64,000 nt of DNA, taken from Mesorhizobium sp. WSM4313. Lineage in GTDB: Bacteria; Pseudomonadota; Alphaproteobacteria; Rhizobiales; Rhizobiaceae. Shown here in pieces: positions 8,429 to 18,611 of the stretch. The position numbers were made by a program, and so were the translations under genes. The stretch spans positions 1-64,000 of the forward strand of contig NZ_NSFT01000011.1 of assembly GCF_002294725.1 (NCBI RefSeq), read 5' to 3'. The notes below the pieces were generated by a model. It was not told the origin of the DNA and searched no databases. It saw only the letters and a list, made by a program, of their open reading frames with translations. Each line of letters starts with the position of its first letter. The stretch's first letter is position 1.

Positions 8429-8593
8429 CGGCTCGCGCCGGCGCTTCTCCTGAAATGCCCTCAGCTTGACAACAAATCGCGGCTGCGCGACGCCAAGGGC
8501 AGGGAATGTGGTACAGGCCTGCTAGATGGCGACACCAGGGTCAATGGCATTGCAAGCGCGCAGCAGGCTGGATTTGACGCACGAGGCTCGCCC

Positions 8594-9622
8594 TTGACCA
8601 AGCCGCGCTCCCGCCGTGGCGGCGGCCGTCCGACCATTGCGGACGTGGCGCGCAAGGCCGGTGTCGGCGCGATCACCGTGTCGCGGGCCTTGCGTGAGCC
8701 CGGGCGGGTGTCGGAAGACCTTCGACGGCAGATACAGGCCGCGGTCGACGAGCTCGGCTACGTGCCCGACCCGAACGCCCGCGCGCTTGCCTCGGCGCGC
8801 GCCGAGGTGTTCGGCGTGCTGGTGCCTTCGCTGACCAACAACGTCTTCGCCGAGGTGGTGCGCGGCATCTATGACAGTCTTTCCGACAGTCCGTTCCGCA
8901 TCCAGATCGGCAACACCCATTATTCAGGCCTCGAGGAAGAGCGGCTGCTGCAGGTCTTCGGATCGCAACGCCCGGCGGCGCTGATCGTGGCCGGCATAGA
9001 CCAGACGCCCAGCGCGCGACGACTGCTGGAGAATGCCGGCTGCCCGGTGGTGCAAGTGATGGAGACCGGGCCGGACCCGGTCGACATGATGGTCGGCTTC
9101 TCGCATCTCGACGGCGGCAGGACCGCCGCCGAACACCTGCTGCAAGCCGGATACCGCAAGATCGGCTTCATCGGCGCGCGGATGGATCCGCGTTCGCAGC
9201 GGCGCCTTGCCGGCTACCGCGCCGCGATGGACGCCGCCGGCCTATTCGACGCGCGGCTGGTCACCACAACGCCGGTGCCGTCAAGCGTGACGCTCGGGCG
9301 CGAGTTGTTCCGCGAGGCGCTGGCCAAGATGCCGACGCTGGACGGCGTGTTCTGCAACAATGATGATATCGCGCTTGGCGTTCTGTTCGAATGCCATCGC
9401 GCATCGATCGACGTGCCGAAGCAGATCGGCATTGTCGGTTTCAACGATCTCGACATGATGCAGGTGTCGTTTCCTTCAATCACAAGCGTGCGCACGCATC
9501 GCTATGAAATCGGCACCCGTGCCGTCGCCATGGCGCTGTCAGCGATCGCCGGAAACCGGCCGGAACAGCGGATCGTCGATCTCGGTTTCGAGCTGATGCG
9601 GCGCGAGAGCACCGGGCGCTGA
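8594..9622 (+). CDS. LacI-family transcriptional regulator, probably of the gluconate locus
   Basis: This 342-residue repressor has an N-terminal LacI helix-turn-helix TIADVARKAGVGAITVSRALREPG at about residues 14-37, a hinge helix DPNARALASARA, and a C-terminal periplasmic-binding-protein-like sensor domain. The start is a TTG at 8594 with a modest ACGAGG upstream; no in-frame ATG was found just before it, so the start is less certain. A perfect palindrome of LacI-operator style lies 43 bases downstream of its stop, before the importer it probably controls. Its place beside gluconokinase suggests a GntR-like (E. coli sense) gluconate repressor. Confidence 0.88.
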   Translation: MTKPRSRRGGGRPTIADVARKAGVGAITVSRALREPGRVSEDLRRQIQAAVDELGYVPDPNARALASARAEVFGVLVPSLTNNVFAEVVRGIYDSLSDSPFRIQIGNTHYSGLEEERLLQVFGSQRPAALIVAGIDQTPSARRLLENAGCPVVQVMETGPDPVDMMVGFSHLDGGRTAAEHLLQAGYRKIGFIGARMDPRSQRRLAGYRAAMDAAGLFDARLVTTTPVPSSVTLGRELFREALAKMPTLDGVFCNNDDIALGVLFECHRASIDVPKQIGIVGFNDLDMMQVSFPSITSVRTHRYEIGTRAVAMALSAIAGNRPEQRIVDLGFELMRRESTGR

Positions 9623-9665
9623 CGCGGTACTGTTGGTTCCTTAAGATGATTCTTTACAGCCTGAG

Positions 9666-9681
9666 ATGGTAGCGCTACCAT
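9666..9681. promoter_or_regulatory. Perfect LacI-type operator
   Basis: ATGGTAGCGCTACCAT is a perfect 16-base palindrome with the central CG step typical of LacI/GalR-family sites. It lies between the LacI-family gene and the binding-protein gene at 9918 and is the expected target for the regulator just upstream. Confidence 0.75.
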
Positions 9682-9717
9682 TTGCATGCCGGTAAAGGCT
9701 CGGCGAGGCGGGAAGGC

Positions 9718-9766
9718 TGTTTATTATACATAAGCAACAGCTCGTACTTGTTTATTATGTATAATA
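9718..9766. promoter_or_regulatory. AT-rich direct repeats upstream of the second sugar importer
   Basis: TGTTTATTAT occurs at 9718-9727 and 9749-9758, 31 bases (three helical turns) apart, in otherwise GC-rich DNA. Each is followed by a partial inverted copy (ATACATAA, GTATAATA). A TATAAT at 9760-9765 could be a -10 box, but no good -35 was found at the right distance. The spacing suggests a cooperative binding site or an UP-like element. The remaining bases of the 295-base gap (9623-9917) hold no gene. Confidence 0.5.
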
Positions 9767-9917
9767 TGATAGTTTTCTAAATTGCCAGAGAGCTGAGGGG
9801 GACGAGGAGGATCTGGGCGGCGCGGCCGTCCTGTGTGGGTGTCTGGTTGGCCGGAGGGTTGCCGACGGTATCGCCAAAGATTCATAACAAGCAGAACTGC
9901 AACTGGGAGGAATATCG

Positions 9918-11042
9918 ATGATCAAGTCACTCGTTGGCGGCGTCATTGCCGCCACCGCATTTGTCATGCTGAGTTCGTCGGCGATCGCCGGACCCGAGGT
10001 CGTCAAGGGGCCCGCGGCCGAGCCGGACTGCTTCGCGCCGTGGTCGGCCGACACGCAGTTTTTCAAGTATCCGAAGAAGGACGGTCCATACCGCATCGCG
10101 CTTGCCAACGGCTACATCGCCAACACCTGGCGCATCCAGATGATCCAGACGGCCAAGGCCTATGCGGCGCAGCCGGATGTCGCCAAGAAGCTCAAGGAAT
10201 TCAAGGTCGTGTCGACCGGCGAGGATGTGCCGGCGCAGATCTCGGCGATCAACAACTTCATCGATTCCGGCTTTGACGCGATCGTCGTCAACGCGCAGAA
10301 CCCGACCGCATTCGGGCCGGTCATCAAGCGCGCCAAGGAAGCCGGTGTCGTGCTTGTCGCCTTCGACAACATCCTCGACACCAAGGACGCGATCAACGTC
10401 AATGTCGATCAGAAGGGCCTCGGCGAGCTCTGGGGCAAGTGGCTGGTCGCGCATGTGCCGAACGGCGGCAAGGTGCTCGAGGTGCGCGGCGTCGCCGGCA
10501 CTTCGGTCGATACCGACCGCCACATTGGCATCCACGAGGTGCTCGACGGTTCCGGCAAGAAGTGGGCCGTCACCGAGGTGGTCGGCAAGTGGGATGACGG
10601 TGTGGCGCAAAAGGCCACGGCCGACGCGATCGCCACCAGCGGCCCGTTCGACGGCATCACCGGGCAGGGCGGCGACACCGGCATCGTGCAGGCGATGATC
10701 GACGCCAAGCATCCGTTCGTGCCGTTCGGCGGCGAGACGGAAAACGGCTTCCGCAAATTCTGCGCCGCGCATGCGGCCGACGGGCTGAAATGCTCGTCCG
10801 CCGGTACCGGTCCGGCCCAGGTGGCGGTTGCCATCAAGACGGCGATTGCCGCGCTCGAAGGCAATGTCGTGCCGCAATCGGTCAAGCTGCCCTTGGCTAT
10901 CGTCGAGGATCCGAACTTCAAGGCAGGTCAGGATTTCTTCCCCGACCAGTCCGACAATTTCTTCGTCGGCAATTCCTTCCCGACCTGCGGCATCAATTTC
11001 ACCGCGCAGGAAATCATGGGCCAGACCAAGGAAAACAAATAG
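9918..11042 (+). CDS. Sugar/gluconate ABC transporter periplasmic binding protein
   Basis: This 374-residue periplasmic binding protein of the ribose-binding type carries a signal peptide ending near SSSAIAGPEVV. After a cysteine-containing N-terminal extension (PDCFAPWSAD) it shows the family core RIALANGYIANTWRIQMIQTAKAY. ATG at 9918 follows GGGAGG. It is the first gene of the run ATPase, permease, permease, gluconokinase. Extra cysteines (RKFCAAHAADGLKCSS, FPTCGINF) may form periplasmic disulfides. Gluconate as ligand is inferred from the last gene of the operon. Confidence 0.92.
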   Translation: MIKSLVGGVIAATAFVMLSSSAIAGPEVVKGPAAEPDCFAPWSADTQFFKYPKKDGPYRIALANGYIANTWRIQMIQTAKAYAAQPDVAKKLKEFKVVSTGEDVPAQISAINNFIDSGFDAIVVNAQNPTAFGPVIKRAKEAGVVLVAFDNILDTKDAINVNVDQKGLGELWGKWLVAHVPNGGKVLEVRGVAGTSVDTDRHIGIHEVLDGSGKKWAVTEVVGKWDDGVAQKATADAIATSGPFDGITGQGGDTGIVQAMIDAKHPFVPFGGETENGFRKFCAAHAADGLKCSSAGTGPAQVAVAIKTAIAALEGNVVPQSVKLPLAIVEDPNFKAGQDFFPDQSDNFFVGNSFPTCGINFTAQEIMGQTKENK

Positions 11043-11051
11043 TCTGACTGG

Positions 11052-11080
11052 ACAGTGCCGCGGCGAGCCCGCGGCACTGT
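11052..11080 (+). terminator. Intercistronic stem-loop between binding protein and ATPase
   Basis: ACAGTGCCGCGG (11052-11063) and its exact reverse complement (11069-11080) form a 12-base stem with a 5-base loop, ten bases after the stop codon. No T-run follows, so it is better read as a partial terminator or 3' mRNA stabiliser that keeps binding protein above the membrane parts. The binding-protein gene at 40431 has a comparable element. Confidence 0.7.
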
Positions 11081-11111
11081 CTCCCCAATCAAAACCGGCC
11101 GGGGAGGGCTG

Positions 11112-12652
<1,541 letters not shown>

Positions 12653-12656
<4 letters not shown>

Positions 12657-13633
12657 AGGATTGGCGCTACCGGCTGGCCGAACAACGCGGAACGCTTTTG
12701 GCCTTCGGCATCTTCATCGTCATGTTCGCAATTTACAGCGCGAACCATCCGGCCGGCTTCACCGCCAATGTCGTGCAGACGGCCGCCAACAAGGGCGTGC
12801 TGCTCGCCTTCGTCGCGATGGCGCAGACATTGGTGGTGATCACCGCCGGCATCGATCTGTCGGTCGGCATGATCTTCACGCTGACCAACTGCATGGCTTC
12901 ATGGCTGGTGGTCGGCACCGGCCTGGAAACGGCGTTCGGCGTGCTGGCGGTGCTGGGCACCGGGCTCATCTGCGGGGCGGTCAACGGCGCCATCGTCATC
13001 TACGGGCGGCTGCAGCCGATCGTGGCCACCATCGCCACGGGCGCCGTCTATTTCGGCCTGGCCTTGCTTTTGCGCCCCGTTCCGGGCGGATCGGTCAACG
13101 AGGATCTTGCCGATTTCCTGACCGGACGTTTCTTCGGCGTCGTGCCGGCGAGCCTCGTGGCGCTGCTCGTCATCGTGCTTGTCGTCTGGGTGCCGTTCAG
13201 CCGCTCCGAACTTGGGCGCGCCGCTTATGCTGCGGGCTCGTCGGAGACGGCGGCCTACATGTCCGGGGTGCCGATCCGCAGAGGCAAGTTGCTGGCTTAT
13301 ACGCTTGCCGGCCTGCTTGCGGCGATCGGCGGACTGTTCCTGACCTTCTTCACCTATACGGGCGAGGCGGCCTATGCCAGCGGCAATGCCTATACGCTGT
13401 TTTCGATCGCCGCCGTCGTGCTCGGCGGCGTGTCGCTGTTCGGCGGCAAGGGCAGCGCCATCGGCGCGATCTTCGGCGCGCTTGCCTTTCGCACCATCGG
13501 CGACCTCCTGTTCGTCTTCGATTTCGATCCGCTCTGGCAGCCGTTGTTCCAGGGCGTTATCCTGTTGATCGCGGTCAGCCTTGGCGCCTTCGCGCTGTTT
13601 CGGGTACGCAACCGGCTGGAGTGGTTCCTGTGA
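12653..13633 (+). CDS. Sugar ABC transporter permease 1
   Basis: This 326-residue inner-membrane permease of the RbsC type contains ITAGIDLSVGMIF near residue 65 and VVLGGVSLFGGKGSAIGA near residue 260. It starts with GTG inside a GTGA overlap with the ATPase gene and ends in another GTGA overlap with the second permease, so the genes are tightly coupled. Importers with two different RbsC-type permeases form a heterodimeric channel. The substrate is probably gluconate or a similar sugar acid, from context. Confidence 0.92.
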
Positions 13634-14628
13634 GCGAAACGACGCATGGCGGCATCATGGGCGGCATCGCCGGCCGCGTGCCCAAATTCATCCGGCGCGC
13701 CGACCCGGCGGTGCTGACGGCCTTTGCCTGCATCGTGGTCCTGCTCCTGCTCGGCAGCCTCTATTCGCGCAACTTCCTATCGCCGGAATATCTCCTGCAG
13801 CAGTTGAAGGTCGCGTCTTTCCTCGGCGTCATCGCCACCGGCATGATGCTGGTCATCCTGCTTGGCCAGATCGACCTTTCCGTGCCATGGGCCGTGGCCG
13901 CCGGCGCCATGATGGCCTGCGCGGCCGCGGCCTACGGGCCGATCGGCGTTGCTCTCGCCATCCCCTTCGGCGTCCTGTGCGGCGTGGCGATAGGCATCGT
14001 CAACGGCATCGGCGTCGCCTACCTGCGCATCCCCTCGATGATCATTACTTTAGCCACCAATGCCGTGGCGCAAGGGCTGATGGTGGTCTACACAGGCGGG
14101 TTCTCGCCACAGGATTCGGCGACCGCCGCGATGCGCTACCTGGCAACCGGTTTCACCATCCCGGGCGTTCCCAATGCCGTCATCATCTGGGTGCTGATCG
14201 GCGCCGCGATGGTCTTCGCGCTGACCCGCACAAGCTTCGGCCGCGCCGTTTACGGCATCGGCAACCGTGAGCGCGCCGCCTACCTGTCCGGCATCGACAC
14301 GCGTCGCATCGTGATGATCGCCTTCGCCGTCTCCGGCGGGCTGTCTGCCTTTGGCGGCGTGCTTCTGGCGGGCTATGCATCCAAGGCGGCGCAGTCCATG
14401 GGCGATGCCTATCTCCTGCCGTCGATCGCGGCGGTTGTCCTGGGCGGCACATCGATCCTGGGCGGGCGCGGCTCCTATCTCGGCACGGTGGCCGGCGTGA
14501 TCCTGATCACGCTCCTGCAATCCATCCTCTCGGTCATGCAGATGCCGGAAGCGGGGCGGCAGATCATCTATGGCGTCGTCATCGTCGCCATGCTCCTGCT
14601 TTACGGGCGCGCGCCGGCAAGCCGCTGA
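13630..14628 (+). CDS. Sugar ABC transporter permease 2
   Basis: This 332-residue RbsC-type permease contains ILLGQIDLSVPWAVAAGAM near residue 80, where the usual GGIDLSVGS has changed to GQIDLSVPW, and VVLGGTSILGGRGSYLGT near residue 270. The reading frame is open far upstream to 12538, but that part is a shadow of the ATPase and first permease. GTG at 13630, overlapping the previous stop, is the logical start. With permease 1 it would form the membrane channel of the second sugar importer. Confidence 0.92.
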   Translation: MSETTHGGIMGGIAGRVPKFIRRADPAVLTAFACIVVLLLLGSLYSRNFLSPEYLLQQLKVASFLGVIATGMMLVILLGQIDLSVPWAVAAGAMMACAAAAYGPIGVALAIPFGVLCGVAIGIVNGIGVAYLRIPSMIITLATNAVAQGLMVVYTGGFSPQDSATAAMRYLATGFTIPGVPNAVIIWVLIGAAMVFALTRTSFGRAVYGIGNRERAAYLSGIDTRRIVMIAFAVSGGLSAFGGVLLAGYASKAAQSMGDAYLLPSIAAVVLGGTSILGGRGSYLGTVAGVILITLLQSILSVMQMPEAGRQIIYGVVIVAMLLLYGRAPASR

Positions 14629-14672
14629 CGGTAAATGAGGCGAGCGCAAGACCGCAGACCCCGGAGCCTGGC

Positions 14673-15176
14673 ATGAACGATCTTCGGACGGCGCCCGCCA
14701 TCGTCGTCATGGGCGTTGCCGGCTGCGGCAAGACCGCCGTCGGCGAGGCGCTCGCCAAGGCGCTGGGCGCCGACTTCATCGAAGGAGACCTGCTGCATCC
14801 GCCGGAGAACGTGGCGCGCATGGCGCGCGGCGAGCCGCTAACCGATGCGTTGCGCGCCGGCTGGCTCGACGCCATAGGCGAGCGTATCGCGACCTCGGTT
14901 GCCGATGGGCGGAAGGCGGTGGCGGCGTGCTCGGCGCTGAAGCGAAGTTATCGTGACCGGCTGAGCCGCTTCTGCCCCGGTATGGTCTTCCTCTATCTCA
15001 GGATCGATCGGGAGACCGCCTGGCGGCGCGTCGCCGATCGCAAGGGCCATTTCATGCCCGCCAGCCTGGTCGACAGCCAGTTCGCCACGCTGGAGGAGCC
15101 TACGGCGGACGAACAGGCGGTAGCGGTCGACGGAACGCGAAGTGTAGCGGGAATCCTGCAAGAGATCATCCGCTAG
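14673..15176 (+). CDS. gntK: Gluconokinase
   Basis: This 167-residue cytoplasmic kinase phosphorylates gluconate to 6-phosphogluconate with ATP, feeding the Entner-Doudoroff or pentose phosphate pathway. Walker A is GVAGCGKT at residues 14-21. Family marks include GDLLHPPENVARMARGEPLTD, the R-x-W-L region AGWLDAIGERI, ACSALKRSYRDRLR-like ACSALKRSYRDRLS, and GHFMPASLVDSQFATLE. Length matches the short GntK/IdnK class. It is the last gene of the importer operon, 44 bases after permease 2, and is the best evidence for gluconate as the imported substrate. Confidence 0.93.
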   Translation: MNDLRTAPAIVVMGVAGCGKTAVGEALAKALGADFIEGDLLHPPENVARMARGEPLTDALRAGWLDAIGERIATSVADGRKAVAACSALKRSYRDRLSRFCPGMVFLYLRIDRETAWRRVADRKGHFMPASLVDSQFATLEEPTADEQAVAVDGTRSVAGILQEIIR

Positions 15177-15188
15177 ATCAGTTGGTAA

Positions 15189-16334
15189 TCAGGCTTCGTC
15201 GTTGCCGATCGCGGCTTCGGCTGGCTGCTCGGTCAGCCGCACGGCGCTCGACCAGGCCATCATCTGTTCAGGACAGAGTTTGAGCGTCTCCAGCATCCGG
15301 TCGCGCTTCGACAGGATAAATCCTGCCTGAACGACGAGGTTCTTCCCTGCCGTGTCCTTGGCAGGCGATGCGGGCGCCTCTGGCGTCGCGCTCAGTTCTT
15401 TGACGATCGCCCTATACTCGCGAAAGGGCGCCGTCTCGATGGTCGCCATATGAAACAGCGCAGCGCCGGCGCGCGCGGCGAAGTTTGCCGGCGCCGAGGC
15501 GAGGTGGGTCCAGCCGCGCTCGCCCATGGCGGCCTCGGTGAAGGCGGAGCCGGCATAGACGGTGTTGGTCATCAGCACCACGCCGTTTTCTTTCAGCACC
15601 TTCTGGATACGCGTGGTGACCTGATAGGCGTCGGTGCGCTCAAAGACGATCCGGCTTTTCAGGAAGCGGTTCTCGAGCCTGACCAGCGGCGGGTTGATCA
15701 CGCGCAGGCCGAACATGCTCGGCGAGAAGCCGTGGTAGCGTGCGCTCACCTGATGGGCATCGACGCCGGCCTCATGCAGGGCGCGCTTGCCCATGATCGT
15801 CTGCGCCGTGAACTGGTCGCACCACACGATGGCGCCGCGCCCGTTGCGCAGGGCTTGTTGCAGAGCCTCGAGGCCTTCGAGCCGTATCGCCGGCGACCAG
15901 CGCCAGCCGGCGACGAGATGCGCCGCAAGCGTCAGCCGCCGGCGGTGAACGGCGGCGAGTTGCGCCTCGAACATGCTTTTCGTGTCGACGGTATTGCCGA
16001 GCACGGCCTTCACCGCGACGTCGTAACGGGCAAACTCCTTGCGGAAGTGGCGCTTGCGCCTGAGCCTGGACACCCAGCCGCAGATCGAGCTCCACCAGGA
16101 GACCGGCAGCATCGCCGCGACGCCGAGATAGAAACAGGACAACAGGCTCTCGCGCGGATCCCGATTGGTGAAGCGACGCAATTTGCCGGGGCGCACCACC
16201 TTGCGGCTGAAGAAGCGAACGGACTCGCCGCGCTCCGGCACCGGCACGTCGGCCGTGATCTCGGTGTGATAGATGTCGTTCGACGATGGTTGCCGGCTGG
16301 CCTTACGGGAATTGCCAAGCCAAGGCAGCCTCAT
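15189..16334 (-). CDS. LpxL/HtrB-like acyltransferase homologue lacking the canonical catalytic motif
   Basis: This 381-residue protein resembles the lipid A / lysophospholipid acyltransferase family: an N-terminal hydrophobic patch (LLSCFYLGVAAMLPVSWWSSICGW), then LEGLEALQQALRNGRGAIVW, then a long C-terminal half including RIQKVLKENGVVLMTN. In LpxL-type enzymes the GRG-x-(I/V) strand is followed by HFGNWE with the catalytic H-x4-D/E. Here the equivalent stretch is QFTAQT, so His and acid are both missing. It may be inactive, use other residues, or have another role in envelope biology. It lies 89 bases downstream of the Rrf2 gene on the same strand and converges with gntK. Confidence 0.7.
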   Translation of the reverse strand: MRLPWLGNSRKASRQPSSNDIYHTEITADVPVPERGESVRFFSRKVVRPGKLRRFTNRDPRESLLSCFYLGVAAMLPVSWWSSICGWVSRLRRKRHFRKEFARYDVAVKAVLGNTVDTKSMFEAQLAAVHRRRLTLAAHLVAGWRWSPAIRLEGLEALQQALRNGRGAIVWCDQFTAQTIMGKRALHEAGVDAHQVSARYHGFSPSMFGLRVINPPLVRLENRFLKSRIVFERTDAYQVTTRIQKVLKENGVVLMTNTVYAGSAFTEAAMGERGWTHLASAPANFAARAGAALFHMATIETAPFREYRAIVKELSATPEAPASPAKDTAGKNLVVQAGFILSKRDRMLETLKLCPEQMMAWSSAVRLTEQPAEAAIGNDEA

Positions 16335-16423
16335 GCGTCAGAGCCCCGTTTCATCCTCCAGCCGCTTTACTGCGTGGAAAGCAGACAAGCAACCGACGGG
16401 ACTGCCGTCAGGGCCGGGTCGCT

Positions 16424-16873
16424 TCAAATCTGAGAGGTGAGCTCCGCCGGGAAATCGTCGTTGTCGGCGTCGCGCATGGCGGCGAGGCTGCGGTTGTCGA
16501 GCACCTCGGCGATTGCCTGGCGTACTTCCAGCATCATGTGGCGGACCTGGCAGGTGGCCTCGTCGCAATCCTCGCAGCGCTGGTATTGCGTGCGGCTGGC
16601 GCAAGGGATCGGCGCCAGCGGCCCGTCGAGCACGCGCACGACATGGCCGATCTTGATCTCGGAAGCGGGACGGGCAAGGCGATAACCGCCTTCCTTGCCC
16701 TTGCGGCTCTGGACGAAACCGGCATTGCGCAATTCGCCCAGGATCGCATCCAGGAATTTCTTCGGGATGTTGTTGGCGACGGCGATGTCGTTGACGAATG
16801 CAAGCTGGCCAGCCGGCAGGCCGGAAAGATGCACGAGGGCCTTGAGGCCGTATTTGCCTTTTTTGGTCAGCAT
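16424..16873 (-). CDS. Rrf2-family transcriptional regulator with four clustered cysteines
   Basis: This 149-residue regulator has an N-terminal winged helix-turn-helix (KYGLKALVHLSGL, IPKKFLDAILGELRNAGFVQSRKGKEGGYRLARP) and a C-terminal segment with C91, C100, C103 and C108. Cysteines at this place in Rrf2 proteins such as IscR and NsrR usually bind an iron-sulfur cluster. It lies downstream of a sulfate-binding protein gene on the same strand, separated by a terminator, so control of sulfur assimilation, as by CymR, is a reasonable guess. ATG at 16873 has no strong ribosome site. Confidence 0.85.
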   Translation of the reverse strand: MLTKKGKYGLKALVHLSGLPAGQLAFVNDIAVANNIPKKFLDAILGELRNAGFVQSRKGKEGGYRLARPASEIKIGHVVRVLDGPLAPIPCASRTQYQRCEDCDEATCQVRHMMLEVRQAIAEVLDNRSLAAMRDADNDDFPAELTSQI

Positions 16874-17070
16874 GCCCGATTCAGTTCATCAACCCCAATG
16901 CGCCTGCATCTGGCGGTTGTTTGTGTGCAAATCATGACAGTTTGACCGCCTGACGCCGCCTGGCCCAATAATTCGCACCGCAGCTTAGGCACAAACGCGT
17001 TGATTCTTCGTAACGTTTTTCACATTTGGGTTGGGATTTCCCCGCGAACTCATGCAGCCCCGCTTACATG

Positions 17071-17094
17071 AAAAAAGCCGGCAAAGCCGGCTTT
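17071..17094 (-). terminator. Rho-independent terminator after sulfate-binding protein 1
   Basis: On the minus strand AAAGCCGGC pairs with GCCGGCTTT across a 3-base loop, and the stem runs into six T. It lies 26 bases after the stop of the sulfate-binding protein and separates it from the Rrf2 gene. The rest of 16874-17119 shows no gene and should carry the Rrf2 promoter. Confidence 0.88.
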
Positions 17095-17119
17095 CCTGCT
17101 CTTCCTGATTGCGGAGCTT

Positions 17120-18106
17120 TCAACGGCTGCCGTAGGCCTGATCGAGCAGCCCGCCGGCGGCGAAATGCTCTTTCTGCACCTTGTCCCAGCCGCCAAAGAC
17201 GTCCTCCACGGTCAGCAGCCGGACATCCGGGAAGTCCGTCTTGTGCTTGGCGGCGACCGTCGCGTCGCGGACACGCAAGCCGTTCCCGGCGGCGATCTCC
17301 TGGCCCTCCGGCGTATAGAGGAAGTCGAGATAGGTCTTGGCGAGATCGCGGCTGCCATGCTCGTCGGCAACCTTGTCGACGACCGCTACGGGGAACTCGG
17401 CCAGCAGGCTGACCGAAGGCGTGACCTGCTCGAACTTGTCGTCGCCATACTCCTTGCGAATGCCGCGCGTCTCCGACTCGAAAGTGATCAGCACGTCGCC
17501 GATCTCGCGCTGAACGAAAGTTGTGGTGGCGGCGCGGCCGCCGGTGTCGAAGATCGGCACGTTGCTGAAGAGCTTGGTGATGAACTCCTTCACCTTGGCG
17601 TCGTCGCCCTTGAAGGCTTCCTTGGCGTAGGCGGTGGCGGCGAGATAGGTGTAGCGCGCATTGCCTGATGTCTTCGGGTTCGGGAAGATCACCTGCACGT
17701 CGTCGCGCACCAGATCGTTCCAGTCCTTGATGTGCTTGGGATTGCCGGCGCGCACCAGAAAGGACGGCAGCGAATAGAAGGGCGAGGCGTTGTCCGGAAA
17801 ATCCTTCTGCCAATCGGCTGAGATCAATCCCTTCTTGACCAGGAAGTCGACGTCGGTGACCTGGTTGAAGGTGACGACATCGGCGCCAAGACCTTCGGCG
17901 ATTGCGCGCGCCTGCGCCGAGGTGCCGGCATGCGACTGATCGACTGTGACGCCGGGGTGCTTGGCGATGAAAGCCTTATTGATGTCGGCGAACAACTCGC
18001 GGCCGACATCATAGGATGCATTCAAAAGCTTGTCGGCCGACCAGGCTTGGGTGGACGCGAGGACGAGACCGGCAACAGCCGCGATGCCGAGCAACAGACG
18101 CTTCAT
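17120..18106 (-). CDS. Sulfate/thiosulfate ABC transporter binding protein 1
   Basis: This 328-residue periplasmic sulfate-binding protein of the Sbp/CysP family has a signal peptide MKRLLLGIAAVAGLVLASTQAWSA, then LLNASYDVGRELFADINKAF and QSHAGTSAQARAIAEGLGADVVTFNQ, both hallmark ligand-loop regions, and FPNPKTSGNARYTYLAA. The frame is open to 18175, but ATG at 18106 begins the signal peptide. It is separated from the cysTWA genes by vapBC on the other strand, so it has its own promoter and terminator. It is clearly different in sequence from the second binding protein at 21958. Confidence 0.93.
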   Translation of the reverse strand: MKRLLLGIAAVAGLVLASTQAWSADKLLNASYDVGRELFADINKAFIAKHPGVTVDQSHAGTSAQARAIAEGLGADVVTFNQVTDVDFLVKKGLISADWQKDFPDNASPFYSLPSFLVRAGNPKHIKDWNDLVRDDVQVIFPNPKTSGNARYTYLAATAYAKEAFKGDDAKVKEFITKLFSNVPIFDTGGRAATTTFVQREIGDVLITFESETRGIRKEYGDDKFEQVTPSVSLLAEFPVAVVDKVADEHGSRDLAKTYLDFLYTPEGQEIAAGNGLRVRDATVAAKHKTDFPDVRLLTVEDVFGGWDKVQKEHFAAGGLLDQAYGSR

Positions 18107-18301
18107 GAAAACGGACTCCGAGGAAAATATGGCAATGGCCGATGATAGCCGTGGCGCTGTTGAGCGGCGAGACACGCGCGCCGGCTAGACGGCGTCAGGT
18201 GAAAAAAGTCACCGCCGGAACAGTCGGTTGTTAGTATTTCTTTCCAGCAAGAGTCATTGTGGAGCGATATCCATAGGCAAAAAGATTGCGCTTCGGCGCC
18301 T

Positions 18302-18325
18302 TGGCATATACATATGGCATATACA
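18302..18325. promoter_or_regulatory. Candidate VapBC operator
   Basis: TGGCATATACA occurs twice in direct orientation at 18302-18312 and 18315-18325, with a CATATG centre between them that also makes the site partly palindromic. It overlaps a plausible -10 (TATACA) following TTGCGC at 18286 and lies 13 bases before the antitoxin start. VapBC complexes usually repress their own promoter through such repeats. Confidence 0.6.
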
Positions 18326-18338
18326 AGGGAATACCGTG

Positions 18339-18611
18339 ATGAGCCAACAACGCCATGCAGCGACGCCGCCGAAAGAGGCAAAGCTGTTCCGCAACAACCG
18401 CAGCCAGGCGGTGCGGATTCCAGTCGAGTTCGAACTCCCCGGCGACAAGGTCCTGATCAGCCGCGAGGGCGACCGTCTTGTTATCGAGCCCATTCGTAAA
18501 TCAGGTCTCACGGCGCTGCTCGCCCAGTGGGCGAAGGAAGCCCCGCTGGGTCCTGAGGATGACTTCCCCGAGATCAAGGATAGTCCTGTCGGACCCGAGG
18601 ACATTTTTTGA
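18339..18611 (+). CDS. vapB: VapB-type antitoxin, AbrB/SpoVT fold
   Basis: This 90-residue antitoxin has a DNA-binding AbrB-like strand-rich segment KLFRNNRSQAVRIPVEFELPGDKVLISREGDRLVIEPI typical of VapB, followed by an acidic C-terminal tail (GPEDDFPEIKDSPVGPEDIF) expected to occupy the toxin active site. The frame is open to 18228, but ATG at 18339 follows the operator directly and fits usual VapB starts. Its stop overlaps the vapC start codon by one base, so the pair is translationally coupled. Confidence 0.92.
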   Translation: MSQQRHAATPPKEAKLFRNNRSQAVRIPVEFELPGDKVLISREGDRLVIEPIRKSGLTALLAQWAKEAPLGPEDDFPEIKDSPVGPEDIF

